Part shown: positions 7,396 to 16,600 of the stretch, in pieces
How the letters are laid out: every line of letters begins with the position of its first letter
How positions within the stretch are numbered: position 1 is the first letter of the stretch
DNA from: JBOFGK01 sp051649085
GTDB taxonomy: Bacteria > Bacillota_I > Bacilli_A > UBA3375
NCBI GenBank assembly: GCA_051649085.1
Contig: JBOFGK010000024.1
Coordinates: 1 to 20,651 of the forward strand
Direction: 5' to 3'
Length of the DNA: 20,651 nucleotides
The notes under the pieces: model-generated
Databases searched by the model: none
What the model was told of the DNA's origin: nothing
The model's input: only the letters and a program-made list of their open reading frames with translations
Translations under genes and position numbers: made by a program

Positions 7396-9228
7396 ATGGC
7401 CTATAAAGATATGCACGAATTTATTGTTAAATTAAAAGAGAGAAATGAATTAATTGAAATTACAACCCCCGTAACTGATGACTTAGAAATAACTGAGATT
7501 TCTAATCGTGTAATGAAAAGTAAAGACTATAATAAAGCATTACTTTTTACAAACATTGAAAATCGAAAATATCCATTATTAATTAATGCTTTTGGTTCAA
7601 AAGAGCGTTTAAATATTGCATTTAATGAAGATAATTTTGCTGATATCGGAAATGATATCGGAGCTTTCATGCAACTTTCCAAATATAAAGGCTTGAAAAA
7701 TCAAATTAAGGCAATACCGAGTTTATCACGACTTTATTTTTCATTTCCATTTAAACGTAAATTTAAGCGAGCACCTTGCCAAGAAGTTGTTGAATCACCT
7801 AATTTGGCGCATTTTCCAATTTTGAAATGTTGGCCTGAAGATGGTGGTCGTTTTTTCACATTACCACTTGTCTTTACCGTCGATCCAGAAACAAATCAGC
7901 AAAATATTGGAATGTATCGAATGCAAGTATTTGACCACCGAACAACTGGGATGCATTGGCATCTACATAAAGATGGAAAAGAAATTTATGAAAAATATCG
8001 TAAATTAGGCTATAAACGAATGCCTGTAAGTGTCGTCGTCGGCTGTGATCCTGCAACTATTTATTCAGCAACTGCACCTTTACCAAAAATGATTGACGAA
8101 GCGATGTTTGCTTCATTTTTACGTAAATCACCACTGTCAATGACAAAATGTATAACAAATGATATCTATGTTCCAAGTCATGCAGAATTTGTCTTTGAAG
8201 GTTATGTCGAATTAGATGAAGATTATCGACTTGAAGGGCCATTTGGTGATCATACTGGTTATTATTCACTTGCAGATTATTATCCGACCTTTCATATTGA
8301 AAAAATAACTCGAAAAGAAAATCCGATTTTCAATGCAACAATTGTTGGCTTCCCACCAATGGAAGACTGCTATTTATCGTATGCAACCGAAAAAATTTTT
8401 CAACCTTTAATGCGCTTAACATTACCAGAATTGATTGATATGCACTTACCATTTGAAGGTGTTTTCCACAATTTATGTGTAACAAAGATGCAAACATCAT
8501 ATCCAAAACATGCTCAAAAATTAATGTATAATTTTTGGGGTCTTGGCCAAATGATGTACCAAAAAATGATTTGTGTTTTTGATGAAAGTGTTGATTTAGA
8601 AGACTATTCATCATTAATTGAAAAAGTAATAATTAATGTTGATTTAAAAGAAGATTTGATTTTAACTGATGGACCACTTGATACTTTAGACCATTCATCA
8701 AATAAGCCTTATTTTGGTACAAGAGTCGGAATTGATGTTACGACTAAACACGAATTTGAAAAGCATGCTACTATGAATTATCCACTTGAATATACAGATA
8801 TAAGTCTATTAACTGATGCACTTGAAACAAGTGACTTACCAATCAATGATTTTTATTTCCCAGCAATTCAAGACCAGCATTTAATTTTAATGATTCAAGC
8901 TGAAAAACAATCAAAAGAGGATATTGAAAAAATTCAAGAATTTGTTGCAAATAATCCAATTGCTAAACAAGTAAAATGGACATTTATTTTTGATCAATAT
9001 ACTGATATTTATGATATGAGTGTTGTTGCTTGGCGTCTCTTCAATAACATTGATGGTAAGCGTGATTTTCGTTTTTCACAATATGATGAAATGACAACAA
9101 TCGTCATTGATGCAACACGTAAATTACCAACAGAAAATGGTGGGCGTAAGTGGCCAAATGATATTGTCATGGATGAAGAAATTATCAAGTTAGTTGATGA
9201 AAAATGGGATAGTTATGGTATTCACTAA
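7396..9228 (+). CDS. mqnL: UbiD-family prenyl-FMN decarboxylase, menaquinone (MqnL) type
   Basis: This 610-aa UbiD-family enzyme is clearly longer than ubiquinone UbiD (about 500 aa) and close to the length of the menaquinone-decarboxylase branch of the futalosine pathway. The prenyl-FMN region is NIGMYRMQVFDHRTTG at 170-185, with Arg175 as the conserved arginine, then the GMHWHLHKDG segment typical of this branch. The catalytic acid pair is Glu280 and Asp285 in EGPFGDHTGYY, equivalent to the E-E/D pair of characterised UbiD enzymes. In the Mqn route such an enzyme removes the carboxyl group from the prenylated naphthoate. The start has an ideal AGGAGG. The gene leads an operon with a UbiA-like and a UbiX-like gene, and UbiX supplies the prenyl-FMN this enzyme needs. 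The Mqn assignment rests on motif and length memory plus the operon. A different aromatic acid substrate remains possible. Confidence 0.85.
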   Translation: MAYKDMHEFIVKLKERNELIEITTPVTDDLEITEISNRVMKSKDYNKALLFTNIENRKYPLLINAFGSKERLNIAFNEDNFADIGNDIGAFMQLSKYKGLKNQIKAIPSLSRLYFSFPFKRKFKRAPCQEVVESPNLAHFPILKCWPEDGGRFFTLPLVFTVDPETNQQNIGMYRMQVFDHRTTGMHWHLHKDGKEIYEKYRKLGYKRMPVSVVVGCDPATIYSATAPLPKMIDEAMFASFLRKSPLSMTKCITNDIYVPSHAEFVFEGYVELDEDYRLEGPFGDHTGYYSLADYYPTFHIEKITRKENPIFNATIVGFPPMEDCYLSYATEKIFQPLMRLTLPELIDMHLPFEGVFHNLCVTKMQTSYPKHAQKLMYNFWGLGQMMYQKMICVFDESVDLEDYSSLIEKVIINVDLKEDLILTDGPLDTLDHSSNKPYFGTRVGIDVTTKHEFEKHATMNYPLEYTDISLLTDALETSDLPINDFYFPAIQDQHLILMIQAEKQSKEDIEKIQEFVANNPIAKQVKWTFIFDQYTDIYDMSVVAWRLFNNIDGKRDFRFSQYDEMTTIVIDATRKLPTENGGRKWPNDIVMDEEIIKLVDEKWDSYGIH

Positions 9229-10114
9229 ACTCAAACATTATGGAGAATTAGTAATGTTCTCACATACATTATTCTCACTACCATTTGCCCTACTTACAAT
9301 GATTATTGCTGCAAACGGATTTCCACAATTGCATATTTTAATTTGGGGTATTGTCGCACTTGTTGGTGCAAGAACAGGTGCAAATGCTTGGAATCGAATT
9401 GCTGATGCAGAAATAGATCTAGCCAATCCACGAACTGCTCATCGCCATTTACCACAAAAAATCGTTGCAAATTGGGAAGTATTAGCGCTTACAGTATTCA
9501 GTTACTTAATTTATTTTTTTGCGGCCTTTCAAATTAACAATTTAGCTCTCATCCTCTCTCCAATCCCGATTGTTTTATTCACAATTTATCCTTATACCAA
9601 ACGCTTTACATGGTTATGTCACTTCTTTTTAGGATTTTGCTGTGCATTAGCAGTATTCGGAAGTTGGATTGCGATTGAAAATCATTTATTTGATTTAACA
9701 TTAATCGATGGACAACTTGGCTTTTCAATTGAATTAATACCTACTTTACTATTTATTGCTGTCCTACTTTGGAATGCAGGTTTTGACATCATCTATGGAT
9801 CCCAAGATATTGAACACGATCGACAAGTAGGCCTCTTTTCAATTCCTCAAACATTTGGTTTAAAGTATGGTTTACTAATCTCTAAAGTAGCCCATTTGTT
9901 AATGATTTGTTTATTAGCTGTTGTAATTGTTATTACTCCTAGTCTTGGCTCAGTTGCAACAGTTGGCCTAATTATTGCCACTATTTTACTTATAATTGAA
10001 CATTCAAAAATTGATGTTCATAATCGAATTATTATGAAATTAGTCAGCTATCGCTTAAATCAAATCATTAGTGTGACAATTTTCATTTTCTACAGTTGGG
10101 ATGTGTTTATATGA
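9215..10114 (+). CDS. mqnP: UbiA-family aromatic prenyltransferase (MqnP-like)
   Basis: This is a 299-aa polytopic membrane prenyltransferase that joins a polyprenyl diphosphate to an aromatic acid. The first Asp-rich motif is at 60-73 (Asn60-Arg61, Asp64, Asp68, then NPRT), followed by AHRHLP. The second is at 191-206 (Asp191, Tyr194, Asp198, Asp202, Gly206). These bind the Mg-diphosphate. About eight hydrophobic stretches surround them. Upstream in-frame TTG 9194 and ATG 9197 would add residues, but ATG 9215 gives the usual N-terminus (a short lead, then FSHTLFSLPFALL), so I use it. It overlaps the ubiD end by 14 bases, which suggests coupling. With the UbiD and UbiX partners the likely substrate is 1,4-dihydroxy-6-naphthoate, as in the futalosine route. 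4-hydroxybenzoate is less likely in this kind of organism. Confidence 0.88.
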   Translation: MVFTKLKHYGELVMFSHTLFSLPFALLTMIIAANGFPQLHILIWGIVALVGARTGANAWNRIADAEIDLANPRTAHRHLPQKIVANWEVLALTVFSYLIYFFAAFQINNLALILSPIPIVLFTIYPYTKRFTWLCHFFLGFCCALAVFGSWIAIENHLFDLTLIDGQLGFSIELIPTLLFIAVLLWNAGFDIIYGSQDIEHDRQVGLFSIPQTFGLKYGLLISKVAHLLMICLLAVVIVITPSLGSVATVGLIIATILLIIEHSKIDVHNRIIMKLVSYRLNQIISVTIFIFYSWDVFI

Positions 10115-10707
10115 AACTAATTATCGGTCTAACAGGTGCGAGTGGTTCGCTTGTTTTTAAAGAAACAATTTTGGAACTTTTGAAGCAACCTGAAACTTTT
10201 CTTTATATTGTTGCAACCAAAAACGGACAACAAGTTTTTGAATATGAACTAAAAGAATCATTTAATGATTTTATTCTAAGTTTAGATCAAACTCGTATTT
10301 CTTTGGAAAATCCCCACAATATGTTTAGCACAATTGCGAGCGGATCAAGTGAAATTAATGGAATGATTATAACACCTTGTAGTATGGGCACTGTTGCGAA
10401 AATTGCGGCAGGGACAAGCGATAATTTACTTATTAGAGCAGCTGACGTAATTATCAAAGAGCAAAAAAAATTAGTTTTAAGTATTCGTGAAACCCCACTT
10501 TCCTCAATTCATCTTAGAAATTTACAAATACTTGCACAAACAAATACCTTTATTTTACCGATTACTTTCTCCTTCTATAATCATCCACAAACACTTGAAG
10601 AAGCAACAAATCAGTTTGTGCAAAGACAAAACAGTTATTTACTTGGAACGCTTGAACACAATCTTAAGTGGGAAAATCCTAAAACTAAAAAAAAAGAACT
10701 TGATTAG
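10111..10707 (+). CDS. ubiX: UbiX-family flavin prenyltransferase (MqnM-like)
   Basis: This 198-aa protein makes prenylated FMN from FMN and dimethylallyl phosphate, the cofactor of UbiD enzymes. The N-terminal FMN motif is GLTGASGS (6-13). TIASGSSEINGM (74-85) and TPCSMGTVAKIAAG (88-101) follow, then NLLIRAADVIIKE (105-117) and the hallmark RETPLSSIHLRN (126-137). Its ATG overlaps the prenyltransferase stop by 4 bases (ATGA). A longer TTG start at 10096 is rejected because UbiX proteins begin directly with this strand. The Lys-rich C-terminal tail runs into the terminator hairpin. It ends the three-gene operon and provides its cofactor. Confidence 0.93.
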   Translation: MKLIIGLTGASGSLVFKETILELLKQPETFLYIVATKNGQQVFEYELKESFNDFILSLDQTRISLENPHNMFSTIASGSSEINGMIITPCSMGTVAKIAAGTSDNLLIRAADVIIKEQKKLVLSIRETPLSSIHLRNLQILAQTNTFILPITFSFYNHPQTLEEATNQFVQRQNSYLLGTLEHNLKWENPKTKKKELD

Positions 10708-10717
10708 TTCTTTTTTT
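10689..10717. terminator. Bidirectional terminator between ubiX and the NifS-like gene
   Basis: An A-run plus GAAC (10689-10699) pairs with GTTC plus a T-run (10707-10717) around a 7-base loop. The loop contains most of the ubiX stop codon. The stop of the opposing gene lies at 10720. The symmetrical A/T flanks let it serve both convergent genes. Confidence 0.85.
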
Positions 10718-10719
10718 GA

Positions 10720-11808
10720 TTATTTAGTGCAAATTTTCTGAAGTTCATCAAAGAAAATATCAATTTCTGTACATGTATTATGATGCGAAAGTGAGATTCT
10801 AAGTGTACGATCACATAATTCATCTGAAAAACCAATTGCTTTGAGTGTTCGACTCTTTACTGATAAATCATTGGTATCTGCTGATTTTGTCGAAAGAAAA
10901 ATTTCTCTTTTTGCAAATTCATTTACAATTTCTTTGTTATTAAAGCCTGGGTTTAGTAGTACAGAAATGACATTACAATCAGATTTAATATTTAATGACA
11001 AAAATTCAGATTCTTGAATCTTCTGCATTAAATGTTTTTTTAATTTTACTATTTGCTCATTAATTGATGAAAAATTTGTAATAATTTTTTTACTTGCCAA
11101 ATAAAAGGCTGCTTGTGCTGGTAATGATTGAGTTCCACCACGTAAGTTATGTTCTTTTGTTCCACCATAAATTTGTTTTGAAAGCTTAATATCCTTACGG
11201 TAAATCAATGCTCCGACCATTTTTGGTCCATAAATTTTGTGTGACGAAATCGTCAGTAAGTCTGGACAAAAATTAAGTGGTTTTACTTTACCCATTCCTT
11301 GAACACTATCAACCATAAAAATAATTTCTGAATTGTAAGCTTTTGTAATTTTGTATAATTTTTCAACATCTTGTTCTGTTCCAATTTCATTATTTACATG
11401 CATAAAAGAAACAAATTTTGTTTGAGGACTTAATTTTGTTTGAAAATCAACTGTATCAATATATCCATCGCTCGAAACTGTTACAAATTCACTATTTGTA
11501 TACTTTAAAAACGGCTCATAGACTGACGCATGTTCAAAATTAGATGTAATTAATTGGTCATCTTTGGTCAAATTCAAGCCAAAAATTGCAAGGTTATTTG
11601 CTTCTGTTCCACCTGAAGTGAAAATTAAATCATACTTCGTTTCATCAAAATTTAATAGTTTCAAAAAATCTAAACGAAGTTGGTCTTCTAATTGTTTTGC
11701 TGGTAAAAAACTTCCTGGATTCCCAAAACAAGTTTCAGCAATTTCCATATATTTTTGTAGTACATCATGATCCGGTTTTGTTGTTGCTGCATTATCCAAA
11801 TATATCAT
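10720..11808 (-). CDS. NifS/IscS-like class V aminotransferase lacking the catalytic cysteine
   Basis: This 362-aa PLP enzyme is of the cysteine desulfurase family. PLP contacts are present: TSGGTEANN (64-72), His93, Asp167 and Gln170, and the Schiff-base Lys191 in SSHKIYGP. The mobile loop that in cysteine desulfurases carries the persulfide cysteine (pattern S-x-x-S-A-C) reads STKSADTND, with Asp311 (codon GAT) at the cysteine position. The histidine of the usual GNPSS-x-H motif is also replaced (GNPGSFL). The frame is otherwise intact and full length, so this is not obvious decay. By family rules it should not form the protein persulfide. It may be a free-sulfide or alanine-releasing lyase, or a paralogue with another substrate. 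TTAGGAGT precedes the ATG. There is no thiI or scaffold gene beside it. Confidence 0.85.
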   Translation of the reverse strand: MIYLDNAATTKPDHDVLQKYMEIAETCFGNPGSFLPAKQLEDQLRLDFLKLLNFDETKYDLIFTSGGTEANNLAIFGLNLTKDDQLITSNFEHASVYEPFLKYTNSEFVTVSSDGYIDTVDFQTKLSPQTKFVSFMHVNNEIGTEQDVEKLYKITKAYNSEIIFMVDSVQGMGKVKPLNFCPDLLTISSHKIYGPKMVGALIYRKDIKLSKQIYGGTKEHNLRGGTQSLPAQAAFYLASKKIITNFSSINEQIVKLKKHLMQKIQESEFLSLNIKSDCNVISVLLNPGFNNKEIVNEFAKREIFLSTKSADTNDLSVKSRTLKAIGFSDELCDRTLRISLSHHNTCTEIDIFFDELQKICTK

Positions 11809-12180
11809 TTTACTCCTAACATACTATATATGATATCATGTTTTTTAGTTTTTTTGAAACATTTTTTCATTTTTCTACTATTTAGTGCTTACTGAAAAAC
11901 AAATCATTCTACATTAATCAATATTGTAACAAAAATAATATTATTTTTTATATTTTATAACTAATAAAATAATGATTGAATTTTTTTTGTAAATACTGAC
12001 TATAAGTATCTGATTTTTTTTAAAAGTAATTTCTACTACTTTAACGGCTCTAGAAGGCTTAGTATTGCTATAGATACTATGTATTTTAAATTCATAATTT
12101 TACCTTGATTTAATATATTTGAATTATAATAAAATGTTTGTTTTAAGTGTATTAACTAATCCAATAGCTTACTTTTCCAA
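11809..12180. other. AT-rich gap between the NifS-like and 195-aa genes
   Basis: About 370 bases hold no credible reading frame. The part next to the NifS-like gene must contain its promoter. On the minus strand TATCAT-like and TATAGT-like boxes lie within about 35 bases of the ATG, without a clear -35. Nothing else is recognised. Confidence 0.5.
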
Positions 12181-12223
12181 TAAAAAATGTTGATATGACT
12201 AAAGTTTTTTGTCAATATCAACA
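12181..12223 (-). terminator. Terminator of the 195-aa protein gene
   Basis: TGTTGATATGAC (12188-12199) pairs with GTC-ATATCAACA (12211-12223) with a single bulged A. On the minus strand a T-run (complement of 12182-12187) follows the stem. It lies 34 bases behind the stop. Confidence 0.75.
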
Positions 12224-12256
12224 CTCTTTGTTTAATTTGAAAATACTAATTTAAAT

Positions 12257-12844
12257 TTATCTTGGATAATTTATCGTTTGAATAAAATCTGATCCATAAA
12301 AATCATATCCATTCTTTTGGAAATAAAAATCTAACGTATTTAAATATCGAGAATCATGAATAATTTCAATACCATCACCTGAAAAACCAAAAACAGAACT
12401 TGTTTTTTCTACATCTTCACATGGCATACTACTTTTCACTAGTTCATTGTTGTTAAATTCATATTTAACGTCTGATAATTTTGTTCCATTGGGAACATTA
12501 TCCACTGTTGAATATAAACAAATATAATCAGGAGTATTATTTATATTTGAATAATAATCATCTAGTTTTACTTTTTCAATAACTTTATTTTGATCATCTA
12601 ATACCATTAAATATGAGTTTTCACTTAAGTAGCTGTTATCATTTTTTGTTTTTTCAGATGCTGACATTAATAACACATTAGTTCCTTTTCCAGACAAATA
12701 TTTACTTTGTTCGATACTTTGTAGTATTTCACTATCGGAAATTGTAATTTCGGTTCTGCCAGTCTTTTCTATTTTAACTTGTGTCCCTAATAAAAACGAA
12801 ATTACGATTATAATTATTAATCCAATGATTTTCTTTTTTTTCAT
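12257..12844 (-). CDS. Hypothetical membrane-anchored or secreted protein, 195 aa
   Basis: I do not recognise the family. The N-terminus is a run of lysines followed by a strongly hydrophobic segment (about 6-20), so the protein is an N-anchored extracytoplasmic domain or is exported. There is no lipobox. The remaining about 170 residues are polar and Asp/Asn/Ser-rich, with two cysteines (in YICLYS and MPCEDV) that could form a disulfide outside the cell. The ribosome site is a weak AGTAGGT. It starts 37 bases behind the stop of a decayed frame on the same strand and is probably read from the promoter at 13306-13334. Its position behind that frame would fit a two-gene unit whose first member is lost, possibly a toxin/immunity arrangement. 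This is inference only. Confidence 0.7.
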   Translation of the reverse strand: MKKKKIIGLIIIIVISFLLGTQVKIEKTGRTEITISDSEILQSIEQSKYLSGKGTNVLLMSASEKTKNDNSYLSENSYLMVLDDQNKVIEKVKLDDYYSNINNTPDYICLYSTVDNVPNGTKLSDVKYEFNNNELVKSSMPCEDVEKTSSVFGFSGDGIEIIHDSRYLNTLDFYFQKNGYDFYGSDFIQTINYPR

Positions 12845-12881
12845 TAATACCTACTTTTCTTATATTTTATAATCCCACACA

Positions 12882-13260
12882 TCAGCCAGTTCTTCTTTTT
12901 AATAAATCAATTTTCTTTGCTGATTGCACGCTTAATTGGCTTTGCTCAATATCACTTTTAACATGCATTCTAACTTGAGACTTCCTTTTATAAATTGCAG
13001 AAAGCCCAATGGATTACCCTCATTTCTCATACTACCACTAACTGAAACATCCGTAGCTACCTAATGAACTACTTACTGGAATACCATTTGAAGCATTGTA
13101 TTCTTCCCAGCTATCTTGCTCCATACTGTTCCAAAACCTTTATTCACAATTGTCCCAAAAGTTTGTTTTTACTGTTCCCCTCGATGCGCCAAAACAATTC
13201 TCAATTCAAGTTTTATTTTTTATTTTCATTAGATATACTAGCTTACTACTTTTCAACCAT
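12882..13260 (-). pseudogene. Decayed reading frame of about 125 codons
   Basis: The stretch is less AT-rich than the gaps around it. On the minus strand it gives coding-like peptides in different frames: GTIVNKGFGTVWSKIAGKN, then NGIPVSSSLGSYG, then SVSGSMRNEGNPLG, then IYKRKSQVRMHVKSD and onward to a TGA at 12884-12882. At least two frameshifts and several stops break it, including one five codons after a candidate ATG at 13260. A near-consensus promoter lies 46 bases upstream of that ATG. I cannot name the ancestral protein. It could also be chance, as no homology can be tested here. Confidence 0.4.
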
Positions 13261-13305
13261 TTTATCTCAGTCCCTCATGTTGTACAAAAATAAATGTGTA
13301 AGTAA

Positions 13306-13334
13306 ATGATAACATAATATCGAACAATTGTCAA
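13306..13334 (-). promoter_or_regulatory. Near-consensus sigma-A promoter facing the decayed frame and the 195-aa gene
   Basis: On the minus strand TTGACA (13334 to 13329) is perfect, the spacer is 17 bases and the -10 is TATCAT (13311 to 13306). It points toward the decayed frame and then the 195-aa gene, with no terminator seen between. It is the best promoter match in the window. Confidence 0.7.
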
Positions 13335-13576
13335 CCTCGTTTAATATTTATTTAACAAAATTAATTATATTATTATTTAAATTACATACTACTAAACAAA
13401 TTAATTACCGTATCATTATGTTGAAACAGTAAAATCAAATTCGTAAAAGGAATAACTTTCAACTGACAATAGAATCAATTTTCAGTAAATCCGATTTAAT
13501 TGACATTTCAATAGATTTAAGTCGTTTTTACGTCAAAAGACTTGAGTTATCTCAACAAAACTAAATATTTATAGCC
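13335..13576. other. AT-rich gap with no recognised feature
   Basis: This stretch separates the promoter at 13306-13334 from the terminator of the first chitinase gene. I see no reading frame, RNA or strong hairpin in it. Confidence 0.5.
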
Positions 13577-13609
13577 AAAAAAAACTTTGAACTGATTAAT
13601 CGTTCAAAG
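13577..13609 (-). terminator. Terminator of the 1015-aa chitinase gene
   Basis: CTTTGAAC (13585-13592) and GTTCAAAG (13602-13609) form the stem around a 9-base loop. On the minus strand a run of T (complement of 13577-13584) follows. The same stem and most of the loop recur behind the second chitinase gene. Confidence 0.85.
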
Positions 13610-13666
13610 CTCTTTTTTATTATTCACGTTTTGAAAAAACTGCTACTTTTATTTTTGAAAAAGTTC

Positions 13667-16600
13667 TTATTTAATAACTTTCCATGCATTTGTTCCAGCA
13701 CCATTTGAATTTTGATCTGGACGTGCAGATTTTGTCCAAAATTTTGCTTCGTAAACAACATTATTATATACAACTTTTTCTCCAAAAACGTATGCTTTTG
13801 CATCAAGATATTTTGCAATATTGTCATCATTTACATCTGGATCAAGTAAAGTCCAACAATCGTTTCCTAAACCATTTGCGTTTTGATCAGGAGTAGCTCC
13901 ATTAATGTACCATTTACTTTGGTACACGTGACCATTATAATTAACTACAAAACCACTTCCAGGATAAACTGTCGAATTATTATAATCATTTTGCGATTTA
14001 ACAATAATGTTACGCTCTTTCTTTTGGTCTATATTATTAATTTTAACAGTATATGTTAGTTTATATAAACCTGCAACATTTGAATTAACTTGTCCAGTAA
14101 CTGCAACTGAATTAGTTATATCATCACCATTTACTGAATATGCTTTGACTCCAGCCATTGGATTAAATTGGCTACCAAAATCAATTGTTGTATTCTTTGT
14201 TCCAATTAATCCGATTACAGTTGGTTTTTCTGTTTGTTTAAATACAATTGTTCTTGTTCCAGATGCTCTTGCACCAACACTATCTAATACTGTGTACGTT
14301 ATTACAATTTTATTTTTTTCTTGCGTATTTGTTGTATATGTAATTCTATTTGTGATGTTTCCATCTTCGTCATCATGTGCTGATACTCCGCCTAAAATAT
14401 CATAATTTTCATTTTCATTTAATTCTAGATATGTTGGATTGATGTACAATTTTGGAATTCCATTAGTTGGAACTGTTTGTGCTTCTACTCGAATATTTCT
14501 ACTTACTCTTGTTGTAAGTCCACCACTATCTGTTACTTCATAAGTAACAACATATACACCCGGAACGTTACTATTCACAGGATTTGTTACTCTAGGAACT
14601 AAATTTTGATCTTTATCATCTGTAACTGTAACTTGAAACATTGGATCAAATCGTTCTCCTTGTTTAATTGTCTTATCAGTTGCACCATTTATTACAGGTA
14701 CTGTATTAACAACTGGTCTTGCTTGAACAATAACATTTCTAGTAGCTACTGTTGTAAGTCCGCCGTTGTCTGTTACTTCATATCTAACTGAATAATTTCC
14801 AGCTTTAGCTGTATCTACATTATTTTGAGTAATACGAAATCTTAAATTTTGGTCGTGATCATCAGTTACTGTAACACCATATTCTGGATTAAAGCTGTCT
14901 CCAACATATATTGCAACGTCATTCACACCATTAAATTTTGGGGCTGTATTTACTACTGGACGAGAATTAACTTGAATACGACGTTCAACACGTGTAGTTA
15001 AATTTCCACTATCCTTTGCTTCATATGTAATTGTATATGTTCCTGGTACATTTACATTTAAATTGTTATTGACAATTCTAAAACTTAAATTTTGATCATG
15101 ATCATCACTAACTGATACACCTGCATTTGGATCAAATGCATCATTGACAAAAATTGTTTTATTTTCAGTTCCTCTAAAAGTTGGCGCTTGATTTTCAGGA
15201 CTAGTAGTTGAACAATTACTGTTTTCTGTTTCTGTTCCTTTTTTAGCATCAACTACCTTCCATTGTCCTTGAATTTTTCCTGGTGATTCACCTGGATTAA
15301 CATACCACTGTGATTCATAATATGTCCCATTTTGAACAACAATTGTTCCTTTTACCCGATACTCAGAAGCTTGATTATATTGCTCTGCTTGTATATTAAC
15401 GGTCGCGGTTTTCACACAAATTGTCGAACTTTTTGGACTTTCATTACCTTTTCGATCAAGTGCACTTACTTGATATGAATAAGTCCCATTACTTTTTACA
15501 CCAAAATCATTCAAAAGTAATTTATTTGATTCTACAACTTGCTTACCGTTTCGGTATAAACGATATTTACTTACTGCATTATTATCTGTTGCAGCTGAAA
15601 AAGCTACTTCGACTCTGTCAGTTTTAAGCGTTGATTTAACACTTGTTGGAGTTGTCGGTGCTTGTGTATCATTCGGTGTATACTTATCAAGTTCACTTTG
15701 GAATTTTTTCGCATACGCATATTTTGCTTCATTTGTCCCCGAATGTCCACTATCTACAATATTATAAGCTCCTGGTTTATCTCGTCCTACTGACCAAAAA
15801 CCAAGTGAATGAATTTTATTTTTAGCTGCATGTTCTACAACTACTTCAACATCTTTTAGTGTAAAATGAGCATCACCTGTACTTGCTGTTGTATCTTGAA
15901 CTCCAATCATTGGAATTGATCCAATTCTTTGATATGATCGCTCTACAGATTCACCATACATCTTAGAAATTTGACCTGCTGTTTTGTCAACTGCATTAAC
16001 TGCCGCTTTTCCCATGTCTTTAACACCCGTACCATAATCCATTGTCATGATGTTAATATACTCAGGTTTAAAACCATTTGCAATTGTGTTTCTCATAACT
16101 TTAAGTCCACCACTTACTTCATCTACAAGTCCATTTGTTGATACTGGTAATGTAAAAATAAATTTAACATTTGGACGTTCTTTTTGGATAATTTTAATTG
16201 CATCAACTCTTTTTTTATCAATTGACTCAGGTACTGATTGTAAAAAACTTTCGATATCAAAATCAACATAGTCTGCCCCATAATGGTCAACCATATCGAT
16301 GATTGCAGCTGCTAAATCATTTGCTGTGTTACACGTTACTGCTAAATCTGAATTTGCTTTATTCGCAACAATGCCTGCGTTAGCTCCTCCAAAACTCAAT
16401 GTTACAATATCTGCATTATTTTTAATGTAATTTTCTCGACCCATTGGTGCATTCTTGTAGTAACTTTCAAATCCCGCCCACGATGCTTGACATTTTCCAG
16501 TTGAATTTAAAAATGAATAAATATAATTGTCGTTAGCCGGATATGTACTTAAATCATCATTCGACATCGATCCCATATCAACATATGGTGTGAAAATTGG

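Noticed and set aside
9194..9214. TTG/ATG starts at 9194-9197 for the prenyltransferase
   Set aside because: They add residues not typical of the family. ATG 9215 gives the expected N-terminus.
7396..10707. Ubiquinone biosynthesis as the role of the UbiD-UbiA-UbiX operon
   Set aside because: Gram-positive low-GC bacteria do not make ubiquinone, and the decarboxylase is of the longer menaquinone type.
13064..13309. Plus-strand open frames of 65-81 codons
   Set aside because: No ribosome site and a low-complexity Leu/Phe/Tyr/Ser composition. They are opposite a decayed minus-strand frame with a good promoter.
14007..14405. Plus-strand frame of 132 codons inside the chitinase gene, and similar ones near 17527 and 16047
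   Set aside because: They are antisense to well-supported domains, lack ribosome sites, and appear at matching places in both paralogues because the sense codons are conserved.
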